From: Streptomyces xylophagus
GTDB taxonomy: Bacteria > Actinomycetota > Actinomycetes > Streptomycetales > Streptomycetaceae
Length of the DNA: 64,000 bases
Direction of reading: 5' to 3'
Assembly: GCF_000716435.1 (NCBI RefSeq)
Contig: NZ_JNWO01000007.1
Coordinates: forward strand, 806,001 to 870,000
Shown: positions 40,491 through 49,045 of the stretch, piece after piece
Layout: the number at the start of each line of letters is the position of its first letter
How positions within the stretch are numbered: position 1 is the stretch's first letter
Notes under the pieces: model-generated
The model's database searches: none
What the model was told of the DNA's origin: nothing
What the model saw: the letters and a program-made list of their open reading frames with translations, nothing else
Translations under genes and position numbers: made by a program

Positions 40491-41368
40491 CCACAGCCGA
40501 TCCGACAGCCGAGCCGACCCGGCCGGCCCCGCGCGCGAGGCGGCTGCGCCGCCCCAAGGGCCTGACCGCGCACATCATCCTCATGGCGGCCGTCCTGCTC
40601 TCGGTCTTCCCCTTCGTGTGGACGATCGTCATGGCGACCAACACCACCCAGGACATCTACAAGAGCCCGCCGAAGTTCACCTTCGGCTCCCATCTGCTGG
40701 AGAACATCCGGCATGTGCTGAACACCATCGACTTCTTCGGGTCGATGCTCAACACGGTCATCGTCGCGACCGTCACCACCGTCCTGGTGCTGTTCGTCGA
40801 CTCGCTGGCGGCATTCACCTTCGCCAAGTTCGACTTCCCCGGCCGCAAGGTGCTCTTCGGCACGCTGCTGCTGTTCATGATGCTGCCGTTGCAACTGGCG
40901 ATCCTGCCGCAGTTCATCCTCATGTCGAACATCGGCTGGGTGGGCATGCTCAAGGCGCTGATCCCGCCCGCCCTGGCCAACGCCTTCGGCATCTTCTGGC
41001 TGCGCCAGTACATCGAGAACGGCGTGCCCGACGAACTCCTCGACGCCGCGCGCATCGACGGCGCCGGGTTCTTCCGCCAGTACTGGAACATCGCGCTGCC
41101 GATGATCAGGCCCGCGCTGTCCTTCCTCGCGATCTACGCCTTCGTCGGCGCCTGGAACGACTACGTCTGGCCGCTCATCGTGCTCACCAACCCGGACCAC
41201 GTGACCCTCCAGGTGGAGCTGGCCCAGCTGAACGTCGGCCACACCACCGACTACAGCATGGTCATGGCCGGGGTGCTGATGGCGTCGCTCCCGCTGGTGC
41301 TGGTCTTCGCCGTCTTCGCCCGCGGCTTCATCGCGGGCGCCACCGAGGGCGCGGTGCAGGGCACCTGA
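40487..41368 (+). CDS. Sugar ABC transporter permease, MalG/CUT1 type
   Basis: A 293-residue membrane protein with six predicted spans and the docking loop LDAARIDGAGFFRQYWNIAL. GGGAGGA lies before the GTG start, which overlaps the stop of the upstream permease. It completes the transporter. The ATPase is expected to be the shared MsiK encoded elsewhere. Confidence 0.93.
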   Translation: MTTADPTAEPTRPAPRARRLRRPKGLTAHIILMAAVLLSVFPFVWTIVMATNTTQDIYKSPPKFTFGSHLLENIRHVLNTIDFFGSMLNTVIVATVTTVLVLFVDSLAAFTFAKFDFPGRKVLFGTLLLFMMLPLQLAILPQFILMSNIGWVGMLKALIPPALANAFGIFWLRQYIENGVPDELLDAARIDGAGFFRQYWNIALPMIRPALSFLAIYAFVGAWNDYVWPLIVLTNPDHVTLQVELAQLNVGHTTDYSMVMAGVLMASLPLVLVFAVFARGFIAGATEGAVQGT

Positions 41369-41369
41369 C

Positions 41370-41396
41370 CCGCGCGGGCCGCCCCGGCCCGCGCGG
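41370..41396 (+). terminator. Intra-operon GC hairpin after the permease gene
   Basis: A perfect 11-bp stem CCGCGCGGGCC / GGCCCGCGCGG with a 5-base loop begins 2 bases after the permease stop and lies 47 bases before the phosphodiesterase gene. It may end most transcription of the transporter operon or protect its 3' end, lowering expression of the genes downstream. Confidence 0.6.
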
Positions 41397-41442
41397 TACG
41401 CACAGACAGCGGGACGCGCAGGACAGAGGAGGGATGGATCCG

Positions 41443-42444
41443 GTGACGGACACCGACGCCGAGCGGACGCGGTCGGCGGAGAGGCAGGGGTCCGCCGGCC
41501 GGGGCGGCACCCCGCGCGGCAAGGTGCTCGTGGTGGGCATGGACGGACTGCGCCACGACCGGCTGGTCCGCTCCGCGGCCCACGCCCCCGTCCTGCACGG
41601 CCTGCTGGCCGGGGGCGCCCACGGCACCAGCCTGCTGCCGTACGGCGAGGCCGACGGCCAGGCCGAGGGCGGACCGTGGACGAGCATGGCCTACACCGAC
41701 TCCGGGCCCGGCTGGTCCAGCGTGCTGACCGGGGTGTGGCCCGACCGGCACGGGGTCACCGGCAACGACTTCGCGGGCGCCGACTACGCCCGCCACCCCG
41801 ACTTCCTCAGCCGCGCGGCCCTCGCCCGCCCCGGTCTGCGCACCGCCGCCGCAGTGTCCTGGCCGGAGCTGGTCCACCGCGGTGTCCTCGGCCCCGCCAT
41901 CGGGCGGCGGGTGCACCACGACGGCGAGAGCGACGGCTACGCGACCGCGGACGACCTCGTCGCCCGCACCGCCCTGCGCTGGCTCACCGAGGACGACCCC
42001 GACCTGGTGTTCGTGTACTTCGGCGCCACCGACGAGGCCGGTCACGCCACGGGTCCCCTCTCCGCCGCCTACGACAACGCTCTTCTCGCCCAGGACACCC
42101 ATCTGGGGCGGCTGCTCGCGGCGCTCGACGCACGGCCCTCCGGCGAGCGGTGGACCGTGCTGGTCACCACCGACCACGGGCACCTCGACACCGGCGGCCA
42201 CGGCGGCGACACCCGCGCCGAGCGCGAGGTGTTCGTCGTCCTCGCCGAGCCCGGCACGCCAGCCGGCACCCGGCTCGACTCGCCCCGGCTCGTCGACATC
42301 GCCCCCACCGTCCTGGACCGGCTCGGCATCCCCGTCGACCCGGACTGGGGCCTGGCCGGACGGGTCCTGCCCGGACCCGTCACGCCACCCCCGCCCCCCG
42401 TCATGCCGCGCACACCGACCGACAAGGGAGCCATCCGCCGATGA
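41443..42444 (+). CDS. Type I phosphodiesterase / nucleotide pyrophosphatase-like (PF01663, alkaline phosphatase superfamily)
   Basis: A 333-residue enzyme of the alkaline phosphatase superfamily. Metal-ligand motifs are visible: VVGMDGLRHD, the nucleophile region DSGPGWSSVLTGVWPDRHGV, GATDEAGHATG (Asp, His) and TDHGHLDTGGHGG (Asp, His, His). No signal peptide, so it acts in the cytoplasm, probably on a phosphodiester or phosphomonoester in an imported glycan. AGGAGGG lies 9 bases before GTG 41443; ATG 41434 is too close to it. The stop overlaps the GH2 start (ATGA), coupling it to glycan breakdown. Confidence 0.83.
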   Translation: MTDTDAERTRSAERQGSAGRGGTPRGKVLVVGMDGLRHDRLVRSAAHAPVLHGLLAGGAHGTSLLPYGEADGQAEGGPWTSMAYTDSGPGWSSVLTGVWPDRHGVTGNDFAGADYARHPDFLSRAALARPGLRTAAAVSWPELVHRGVLGPAIGRRVHHDGESDGYATADDLVARTALRWLTEDDPDLVFVYFGATDEAGHATGPLSAAYDNALLAQDTHLGRLLAALDARPSGERWTVLVTTDHGHLDTGGHGGDTRAEREVFVVLAEPGTPAGTRLDSPRLVDIAPTVLDRLGIPVDPDWGLAGRVLPGPVTPPPPPVMPRTPTDKGAIRR

Positions 42445-45431
42445 ACGATCCGTCGATCCACGGGCCCCGGCCCGCCGATCCCCTGATCGCCCTCCGCCCC
42501 TGGGAGGCACCCGAGCTGACCTCCTGGGCACGGCTCCCCATGAACGCCGTCGACCGTCGACCGGATGCGGTCTCTCTCGACGGGGAGTGGCGCTTCCAGC
42601 TGCTGCCGGCGCCCGACGCACCGCCGGCCGACGTATGGTCCATGGCATACGTGCCAGGTGCATGGACGATGCAGGATACGGACGACCTTCCGCAGTACAC
42701 GAACGTCCGTATGCCGTATGCAGAATTCCCTCCACTGTCGCCCGCCGACAATCCGACGGGTGTCTACGAGCGGGAGATCGACGTCCCGGCCGACTGGGCC
42801 GGGCGGCGCATCGTGCTCCAGGTCGGGGCCGCCGAGAGCGTCCTGCTCGTGCACGTGGACGGGCGGCCCGTCGGCATCTCCAAGGACTCCCACCTCGCCG
42901 CCGAGTTCGACCTCTCGGGCGTCGTGCGTCCCGGCGAGCGAGCCACCGTACGGCTGACCGTGGTCAAGTGGTCGGACTCCTCGCACATCGAGGACCAGGA
43001 CCAGTGGTGGCACGGGGGCATCACGCGGTCGGTGCTGCTGTACGCGACCGACCCGCTGTATCTCGCGGACGTGACCGTGCGGGCGCGCCACGACGGGGAG
43101 CTCCAGGTCGACTGCCAGGTGCGGGACGCCGGCGGTGCGCTGCCCGCCGGGTGGTACGTCACCGGAGGACTGGACAGCCAACTCCTCGTCCAGGACGAGG
43201 AGTTCGACCGTTTCAACGCCGAGGACGACCGTGTCTCGGACTTCCTCGGCGAGGCCCGCATCCGGGCGTCCGTCCCCGAGGTCCGCACCTGGAACGCCGA
43301 GACGCCGGAGCTGTACGGCCTCACCGTCCGGCTGCACCGCGCCGACGGAACGGTCACCGACACGTCGTACCGGCGCATCGGTTTCCGTGACGTGGAGATC
43401 GTCGGGCGGGACCTGCTCGTCAACGGCGAGCGGGTGTTCGTCCGGGGCGTCAACCGGCACGACTTCCATCCACTGACCGGCCGGACGGTCTCGTACGACG
43501 ACATGCGCGCCGATCTGGTGCTGCTGAAGCGGTTCGGGTTCAACGCGATCCGCACCTCCCACTATCCGAACGACCCGGCGCTGTACGACCTCGCCGACGA
43601 GCTGGGCTTCTATGTCGTCGACGAGGCGGACATCGAGTCGCACGACCACGCCCACGAGATCGCGGACGACCCGCGCTATCTGAACGCGTTCGTGGACCGC
43701 GTCTCGCGGATGGTGCTGCGCGACAAGAACCACCCCTCGGTCATCATCTGGTCGCTCGGCAACGAGTCCGACTACGGCGCGAACCACGACGCCGCGGCCG
43801 GCTGGGTCCGGCGCCATGACCCCACCAGACCGATCCAGTACGAAGGTGCCGCCAAGCGCGGCTGGGCCGACCCGGATCTCGCCTCCGACATCGCGTGTCC
43901 GATGTACGCGTCGCTGGAGGACTGTGTCGCGCACGCGCTGTCCGGTGAGCAGACCAAGCCGTTGATCCAGTGCGAGTACTCGCACGCCATGGGCAACAGC
44001 AACGGAACCCTCGCGGACCACTGGGCTGCCATCGAGTCAACCCCGGGTCTTCAGGGCGGCTTCATCTGGGAGTTCTGGGACCACGGAATCCTGCAGCGTG
44101 TGAGCGACGGAAGACCCACCGGCCGCGCGGGCGCCGGACTGTATGACAACGGTGTCGCCGCGCCCGGTCACCGCTGGGCGTACGGCGGTGACTTCGGCGA
44201 GACGATCCACGACGGCGCGTTCATCGCGGACGGCGTGGTGTTTCCCGACCGCACGCCCAAGCCGGTGATGTTCGAGCATCGGGAGATCTCGGCACCGGTG
44301 CGTATCGAGTGCTTCCGGCACGAGGGCATCGTCCTCGGCAACCACCAGCACTTCCGGGGCCTCGAATGGCTCGCCGCCACCTGGGAGTTGGCCCTCGCGG
44401 ACGGCCGTACGCTGACCGCCCCGGCCGAACTGCCCGCCCTGTGCCCGGGCGAGACGGTGGCCGTACCGCTGCCGTTCGAACTGCCGGAGGACGGCGGCGA
44501 GGCCTGGCTGACGCTGCGGGTGACCACGGCCGAGGACCAGGCGTGGGCGCCGCGCGGCACGGAGGTGTGCGCGCCCCAGGTACGGCTGCGGGCGGCGACT
44601 CCCGTGACATCGCCGGTGGTTGGCGGCGGCCGGATCGAGGTCGACGGCGAGGGTCTCCTGATCCACCCGCTGCTGACGGTCGCCCCGACGCTGTCCCTGT
44701 GGCGGGCGCCCACCGACAACGACGAGTTGGGCGGCATGGCGCTGCGCTGGCGGACCTGGGGTCTCGACTCGCTGGTCCGCAAGGTCGTTTCGGTACGGCG
44801 TGACGGCGAGCGAAGCGAGATGGGGGTCCCCCCGGCCGAAGGCTGGGGGAGGGTGACGACGGTCGCCGAGTACGCCGGGGCCGCCGGTGTGGTCCGGCAC
44901 TGTCAGGTGTTCACGCCGGTGGAGGGCGGGGTGCGGGTCGAGGAATCGGCCGAGCTGCCCGAGGAGTTCGACGACGTGGCCCGGGTGGGCACCGTGTTCG
45001 AGACGGTGCCGGGGCTCGATCTGCTGGAGTGGTTCGGCCGGGGTCCCTGGGAGTCGTACCCCGACCGCAGCACGGGCGCGCCCGTGGGCCACCACTCGGT
45101 CCCCGTCGACGAGTTGTTCACTCCGTATCTGCGGCCGCAGGAGAGCGGTGGCCGGTACGGGGTGCGGCGGTTCACGCTGTCGGCACCGGACGCCACCGGT
45201 CTCGCGGTCGACCTCGACGAGCCCCGCCAGGTCTCGGTGACCCGCCATCGCGCCGAGGATCTGACCGCCGCGCGGCATCACGACGAGCTGGTGCCGCGCG
45301 CGTCCTGCGTGGTGCAACTCGACGCGGTGCACCGGGGGTTGGGCACGGCGTCGTGCGGCCCCGACACGTCACCGAAGTATCTCGTAGCACCGGGTGTCCA
45401 TCGCTGGAGCTGGACCCTTCGCGTTCTCTGA
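42441..45431 (+). CDS. GH2 beta-galactosidase (LacZ-like)
   Basis: A 996-residue cytoplasmic enzyme of LacZ architecture: sugar-binding domain (about 40-200), immunoglobulin-like domain (205-320), TIM barrel (320-620), and C-terminal beta domains including the large beta-sandwich (from about 715). The acid/base is E442 (WSLGNESDYG) and the nucleophile E512 (IQCEYSHAMGNS); NRHDFHP and TSHYPN are family motifs. The ATG overlaps the phosphodiesterase stop. A 47-base repeat element is carried in frame at about residues 790-805, inside the C-terminal beta-sandwich. Confidence 0.92.
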   Translation: MNDPSIHGPRPADPLIALRPWEAPELTSWARLPMNAVDRRPDAVSLDGEWRFQLLPAPDAPPADVWSMAYVPGAWTMQDTDDLPQYTNVRMPYAEFPPLSPADNPTGVYEREIDVPADWAGRRIVLQVGAAESVLLVHVDGRPVGISKDSHLAAEFDLSGVVRPGERATVRLTVVKWSDSSHIEDQDQWWHGGITRSVLLYATDPLYLADVTVRARHDGELQVDCQVRDAGGALPAGWYVTGGLDSQLLVQDEEFDRFNAEDDRVSDFLGEARIRASVPEVRTWNAETPELYGLTVRLHRADGTVTDTSYRRIGFRDVEIVGRDLLVNGERVFVRGVNRHDFHPLTGRTVSYDDMRADLVLLKRFGFNAIRTSHYPNDPALYDLADELGFYVVDEADIESHDHAHEIADDPRYLNAFVDRVSRMVLRDKNHPSVIIWSLGNESDYGANHDAAAGWVRRHDPTRPIQYEGAAKRGWADPDLASDIACPMYASLEDCVAHALSGEQTKPLIQCEYSHAMGNSNGTLADHWAAIESTPGLQGGFIWEFWDHGILQRVSDGRPTGRAGAGLYDNGVAAPGHRWAYGGDFGETIHDGAFIADGVVFPDRTPKPVMFEHREISAPVRIECFRHEGIVLGNHQHFRGLEWLAATWELALADGRTLTAPAELPALCPGETVAVPLPFELPEDGGEAWLTLRVTTAEDQAWAPRGTEVCAPQVRLRAATPVTSPVVGGGRIEVDGEGLLIHPLLTVAPTLSLWRAPTDNDELGGMALRWRTWGLDSLVRKVVSVRRDGERSEMGVPPAEGWGRVTTVAEYAGAAGVVRHCQVFTPVEGGVRVEESAELPEEFDDVARVGTVFETVPGLDLLEWFGRGPWESYPDRSTGAPVGHHSVPVDELFTPYLRPQESGGRYGVRRFTLSAPDATGLAVDLDEPRQVSVTRHRAEDLTAARHHDELVPRASCVVQLDAVHRGLGTASCGPDTSPKYLVAPGVHRWSWTLRVL
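44807..44853 (+). repeat. Streptomyces-type palindromic repeat inside the GH2 gene
   Basis: This element contains CGAGCGAAGCGAGATGGGGG, then TCCCCCC, then CCGAAGGCTGGGGGAGGG. It closely resembles a short palindromic repeat that I recall from many Streptomyces intergenic regions. Here it lies within an open reading frame and adds residues such as ERSEMGVPPAEGWG without a stop codon. Confidence 0.65.
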
Positions 45432-45483
45432 ACTCCCCGGTTCTCAGCAGCTTTCACGAGCACTCACCCTGTACGGAGCACAC

Positions 45484-47343
45484 GTGTGTACTTCCCATGA
45501 GCACGAGTCTGAAAACGATCAGTGCGAGACGGCCCAGGCCGGCGCCGGACGGCGCAGTTTCCTCCGGGCGACCGCGCTGCTCGGCGCCGCCGCCACGGCC
45601 GGCGTCGCGCTGCCGGGCGTTGCCGAAGCGGCCCCGAACTCGGCGTCCACGAAGGCGAGTTGGCGGCCAGACACCGACAGCCGGCGCTTCACTCTCGCCG
45701 TGATGCCGGACACCCAGTACCTCTTCGACGGGCCGAGCATCGACAAGGCGCCGATCGAGGCCTCGCTGCGTTACCTCCTGGAGCACGGCAAGGACGAGAA
45801 CATCGTGTTCCTGTCCCACCTCGGCGACCTGACGCAGAACGGGGCGAAGCCCGAATTCGCCGCGATCGGGGAGGCGTTCGGGCTGCTGGACCGGCGGGGT
45901 GTCGGCTACAGCGTGCTGGCGGGCAACCACGACATCAAGTCGTCGACGGACGACCAGCGCGGGGCGTCGCCCTACCTGGACACGTTCGGCCCGCAGCGGT
46001 TCAAGAACAAGTCCACGTTCGGCGGCGCCTCTTCGGACGGCTACAACACGTACCACGTGTTCAAGGCGGCCGGGCGGGAGTGGCTCGTCCTGGCCCTGGA
46101 CTGGCGGCTGTCGGCGAAGGGCTACGCCTGGGCGAAGGACGTCATCGCGCAGCATCCGAAGACGCCGGTCATCCTCACCACCCACGAACTGGTCGTGGAC
46201 GACGACACGTTGTCGGACTACGGGCAGCAGCTGTGGGACCAGCTCATCACGGACCACGACCAGATCTTCCTGACCCTCAACGGCCACTACTGGCCCGCTC
46301 GCCGGGCGACCCGCAAGAACACGGCCGGCAACGACGTACACCTCCACCTGACGAACTATCAGAACCGCTACTTCGGCGGCGCGGCGATGATCCGCCTCTA
46401 CCACTTCGACCTGGACCGCGACGTCATCGACGTGGAGACGGTGTCGCCGTGGATCCTGGGCCGGGCGGCGAAGGGCCTCAACGAGCTGGAGCGGCAGGAG
46501 ATCGAACTCAGCGGCGACGCCGACCGGTTCTCCGTCGACATCGACTTCGCCGACCGCTTCGCGGGCTTCGACCCGGTGCCGGTCCGCGCGGCGCGCCCCG
46601 CGTCCAAGATGCTGATCCCGGGCACGGCCGCCTACTGGCGCTTCGAGTCCCCGGTCTCCGGCTCCGGCACCGTCCGTGACCTGTCCGGCCGCGGCAACGA
46701 CCTCACCGTGGTCTCCGTGAACGGCGGCACCCTCGGCTGGTCGGCGGACCACCACCCGGACCAACCGGGGCACGGCAGCCTGGAGTTCACGGGCTACAAG
46801 TCGCCGTTGCAGGGCGCGTACCTGCGGACCGTGGACGGTGCGCCGCTCAACTCGGCGACGTTCAAGAACGGTTACACCATCGAGGCGTTCTACTGGCTGC
46901 CCGCCGACTGGAACGCCTCGCACAACGCCTGGGCCGGGCTGGTCAGCCGCACCGGCCGCAACGGCTCCGTCGGCACGGTGACGGACGACCCCGACGAGCC
47001 GCTCGCCACCCTGTCACTGTCCGACGGGCCGGGCCCGCAGTGGGCCGTACACGCCCTGAACCAGCAGCAGTTGGCCACCAACTGGGGTGACGAGACCGAC
47101 CCCGAGATCTGGTGGCACCTCGCCGTCGTCAACGACGGGCGGCACACCACGATGTACGTCCAGGGCTGCCCGGTGGCCCGCAACCCGCACGCCCCCGCGA
47201 TCGGCATCGCGTCCTCCGGCCAGCCCTGGCTGCTCGGCGGATACGAGTACGCGGACAAGATCGACCAGATCCTGCACGGCCGCCTCGGCGACGTCCGGAT
47301 CGTCTCCCGGGCGCTGCCCGTGACCTCCTTCATGACCCACTGA
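45484..47343 (+). CDS. Tat-exported calcineurin-like phosphoesterase with LamG-like domain
   Basis: A 619-residue secreted protein. A twin-arginine signal lies at 22-50 (GRRSFLRATALLGAAATAG). The metallophosphoesterase domain (about 68-340) has D76 (MPDTQ), D115 (HLGDLTQ), N148-H149 (GNHD), THEL and NGHYWPAR. A concanavalin-like/LamG domain follows (about 380-619; AYWRFESPVSGSG, YTIEAFYWLPADW, WWHLAVVNDG). It would act outside the cell, with the LamG domain binding glycan. GGAG lies 5 bases before GTG 45484. It follows the GH2 gene by 52 bases and begins a run of three exported proteins. Confidence 0.85.
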   Translation: MCTSHEHESENDQCETAQAGAGRRSFLRATALLGAAATAGVALPGVAEAAPNSASTKASWRPDTDSRRFTLAVMPDTQYLFDGPSIDKAPIEASLRYLLEHGKDENIVFLSHLGDLTQNGAKPEFAAIGEAFGLLDRRGVGYSVLAGNHDIKSSTDDQRGASPYLDTFGPQRFKNKSTFGGASSDGYNTYHVFKAAGREWLVLALDWRLSAKGYAWAKDVIAQHPKTPVILTTHELVVDDDTLSDYGQQLWDQLITDHDQIFLTLNGHYWPARRATRKNTAGNDVHLHLTNYQNRYFGGAAMIRLYHFDLDRDVIDVETVSPWILGRAAKGLNELERQEIELSGDADRFSVDIDFADRFAGFDPVPVRAARPASKMLIPGTAAYWRFESPVSGSGTVRDLSGRGNDLTVVSVNGGTLGWSADHHPDQPGHGSLEFTGYKSPLQGAYLRTVDGAPLNSATFKNGYTIEAFYWLPADWNASHNAWAGLVSRTGRNGSVGTVTDDPDEPLATLSLSDGPGPQWAVHALNQQQLATNWGDETDPEIWWHLAVVNDGRHTTMYVQGCPVARNPHAPAIGIASSGQPWLLGGYEYADKIDQILHGRLGDVRIVSRALPVTSFMTH

Positions 47344-47371
47344 CAGCCCTCCAGAGGACTTCCGAACCATC

Positions 47372-49045
47372 ATGACCGAGCAGCAGCTGCCCACCTGGGC
47401 CGACCCGTCCGTCTCCCCCGCCGCCCTCGACGCTCAGGGTGTCTCCCGTCGCCAACTCCTGCGCCGCGCGGGCCTGTTCGGTGCCGCGTTCACTCTCGGT
47501 GCGGGGCCGTTGGCCACCTCCGCGTCGGCGGCGGGCCGGGGGTACGGCGGCAACGACCCGCGCCTCGCCTACCTCGTCGGCGACCACCACGTGCACTCGG
47601 TGTACAGCCACGACGCCAAGTACACGTTCTCCCAGCAGGCCAAGGCCGCCGCGACGTACGGCCTCGACTGGATGGTGTTCAACGAGCACTCCAACTTCGG
47701 ACACGCCAACTACGGCGCGAAGTTGGAGCACGCCGAGATCCTCAAGGCCCGCGCGGAGAACCCGCGTCAGCTGATCTTCCAGGGCCTGGAGTGGTACATC
47801 CCGGCCGCCGAGCACTGCACGATCTTCGCCGCGCCGGGCCGTCACGAGGTGGATCTGCTCACGCAGTTCGAACTCGCCTACGACGGCAAGCTGTTGGGCT
47901 ACACCGAGGGCTCGGCCGGGGCGACGGACACCGCCCGCAACGAGGCGCACGCCGTCAAGGCCATCAAGTGGCTTGCGGAGCAGCGCCGTTCGGGCTACGT
48001 CGACGACGTCCTCGTCCTCGCCAACCACCCGCTGCGCCTCGGCATCGACTCCCCGCACGAGATGCGCGCCTGGCGGGACGCGGCACCCGAGATCATGATC
48101 GGCATGGAGGGCGCACCCGGCGCACAGGGCGCGGCACTCCCCGGCTGGCGCGGTGCGACGTCGATCCGGGGCGAGTACGAGAACAAGCCGTCGGCGCAGT
48201 CCTGGGCGGGGTATCCGGCGGACGCGTATGTGACGTACGGCGGTTTCGACTGGGCGACGGCGACCGTCGGCGGGCTGTGGGACTCGATGCTGGCCGAGGG
48301 CCGGCTGTTCTCGATCACCACGAACTCCGACAACCACCGTACGGTCTACGACACTTGGGCCAACGGCGCCTGGCCCGATGGGCAGAACTTCGACAACACC
48401 GGCAAGCTGCCCGACCCGGTGAACACCGACACCCCGCAGCCCGGCAGCGACTTCTGGCCCGGCGAGTTCAGCCGTACCCACGTCGGCGTGACCCGCTACG
48501 GCTACGGCGCGGTGATGGCGGGGATGCGCGCGGGCCGGGTCTGGGTCGACCACGGACACCTGTTGGACGGGCTCGACGTGCGCCTGAAGCGGGACTGCGA
48601 CCACGGTCAGGGCGTCACGCTGGGCGGCCGGCTGCGGGTCCGCAAGGGCGAGAGGCTCACGCTGAGCGTCACGGTGACGACCGCCTCGCGGCCCAACGCC
48701 CAGGGAATCCTGCCGGAGTTGGCGCACGTGGACGTGATCCGGGGTGCGGTGCGCGGTGCGGTGTCCGACCGGGACGCGTGGCGGGCGCCCGACACGAAGG
48801 TCGTCCGTACGGCCGACGTGAGCGGCCGCAAGGGGACGTACACGCTGCGGATCCCGGTGACCGTCGGGGACGAGCCGTTCTACCTGCGGCTGCGGGGCAG
48901 CGACGGCGAGCGGCACGGCGCGGGCTACCTCGGCGCCTCGGTCGACCCGCACGGCCCGATCCCCCACGAGCCCGGAAACGGTGACCCGTGGGCCGACACA
49001 TGGTTCTATTCGAACCCCATCTTCGTCGACCTGGCAGGTAACTGA
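47372..49045 (+). CDS. Tat-exported PHP-domain protein
   Basis: A 557-residue protein with a twin-arginine signal (SRRQLLRRAGLFGAAFTLG, 25-43; cleavage near ASA-AG). The polymerase-and-histidinol-phosphatase fold begins with VGDHHVHSVYSHD (H73, H75), and FNEHSNFGHANY and LANHPLRLG supply further metal ligands; TNSDNHRTVYD is near 325. A C-terminal beta-rich domain of about 150 residues follows. It likely is a metal-dependent phosphoesterase acting on a surface or extracellular substrate. Only 28 bases follow the calcineurin-like gene, and its stop overlaps the next start (TGATG). Confidence 0.82.
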   Translation: MTEQQLPTWADPSVSPAALDAQGVSRRQLLRRAGLFGAAFTLGAGPLATSASAAGRGYGGNDPRLAYLVGDHHVHSVYSHDAKYTFSQQAKAAATYGLDWMVFNEHSNFGHANYGAKLEHAEILKARAENPRQLIFQGLEWYIPAAEHCTIFAAPGRHEVDLLTQFELAYDGKLLGYTEGSAGATDTARNEAHAVKAIKWLAEQRRSGYVDDVLVLANHPLRLGIDSPHEMRAWRDAAPEIMIGMEGAPGAQGAALPGWRGATSIRGEYENKPSAQSWAGYPADAYVTYGGFDWATATVGGLWDSMLAEGRLFSITTNSDNHRTVYDTWANGAWPDGQNFDNTGKLPDPVNTDTPQPGSDFWPGEFSRTHVGVTRYGYGAVMAGMRAGRVWVDHGHLLDGLDVRLKRDCDHGQGVTLGGRLRVRKGERLTLSVTVTTASRPNAQGILPELAHVDVIRGAVRGAVSDRDAWRAPDTKVVRTADVSGRKGTYTLRIPVTVGDEPFYLRLRGSDGERHGAGYLGASVDPHGPIPHEPGNGDPWADTWFYSNPIFVDLAGN

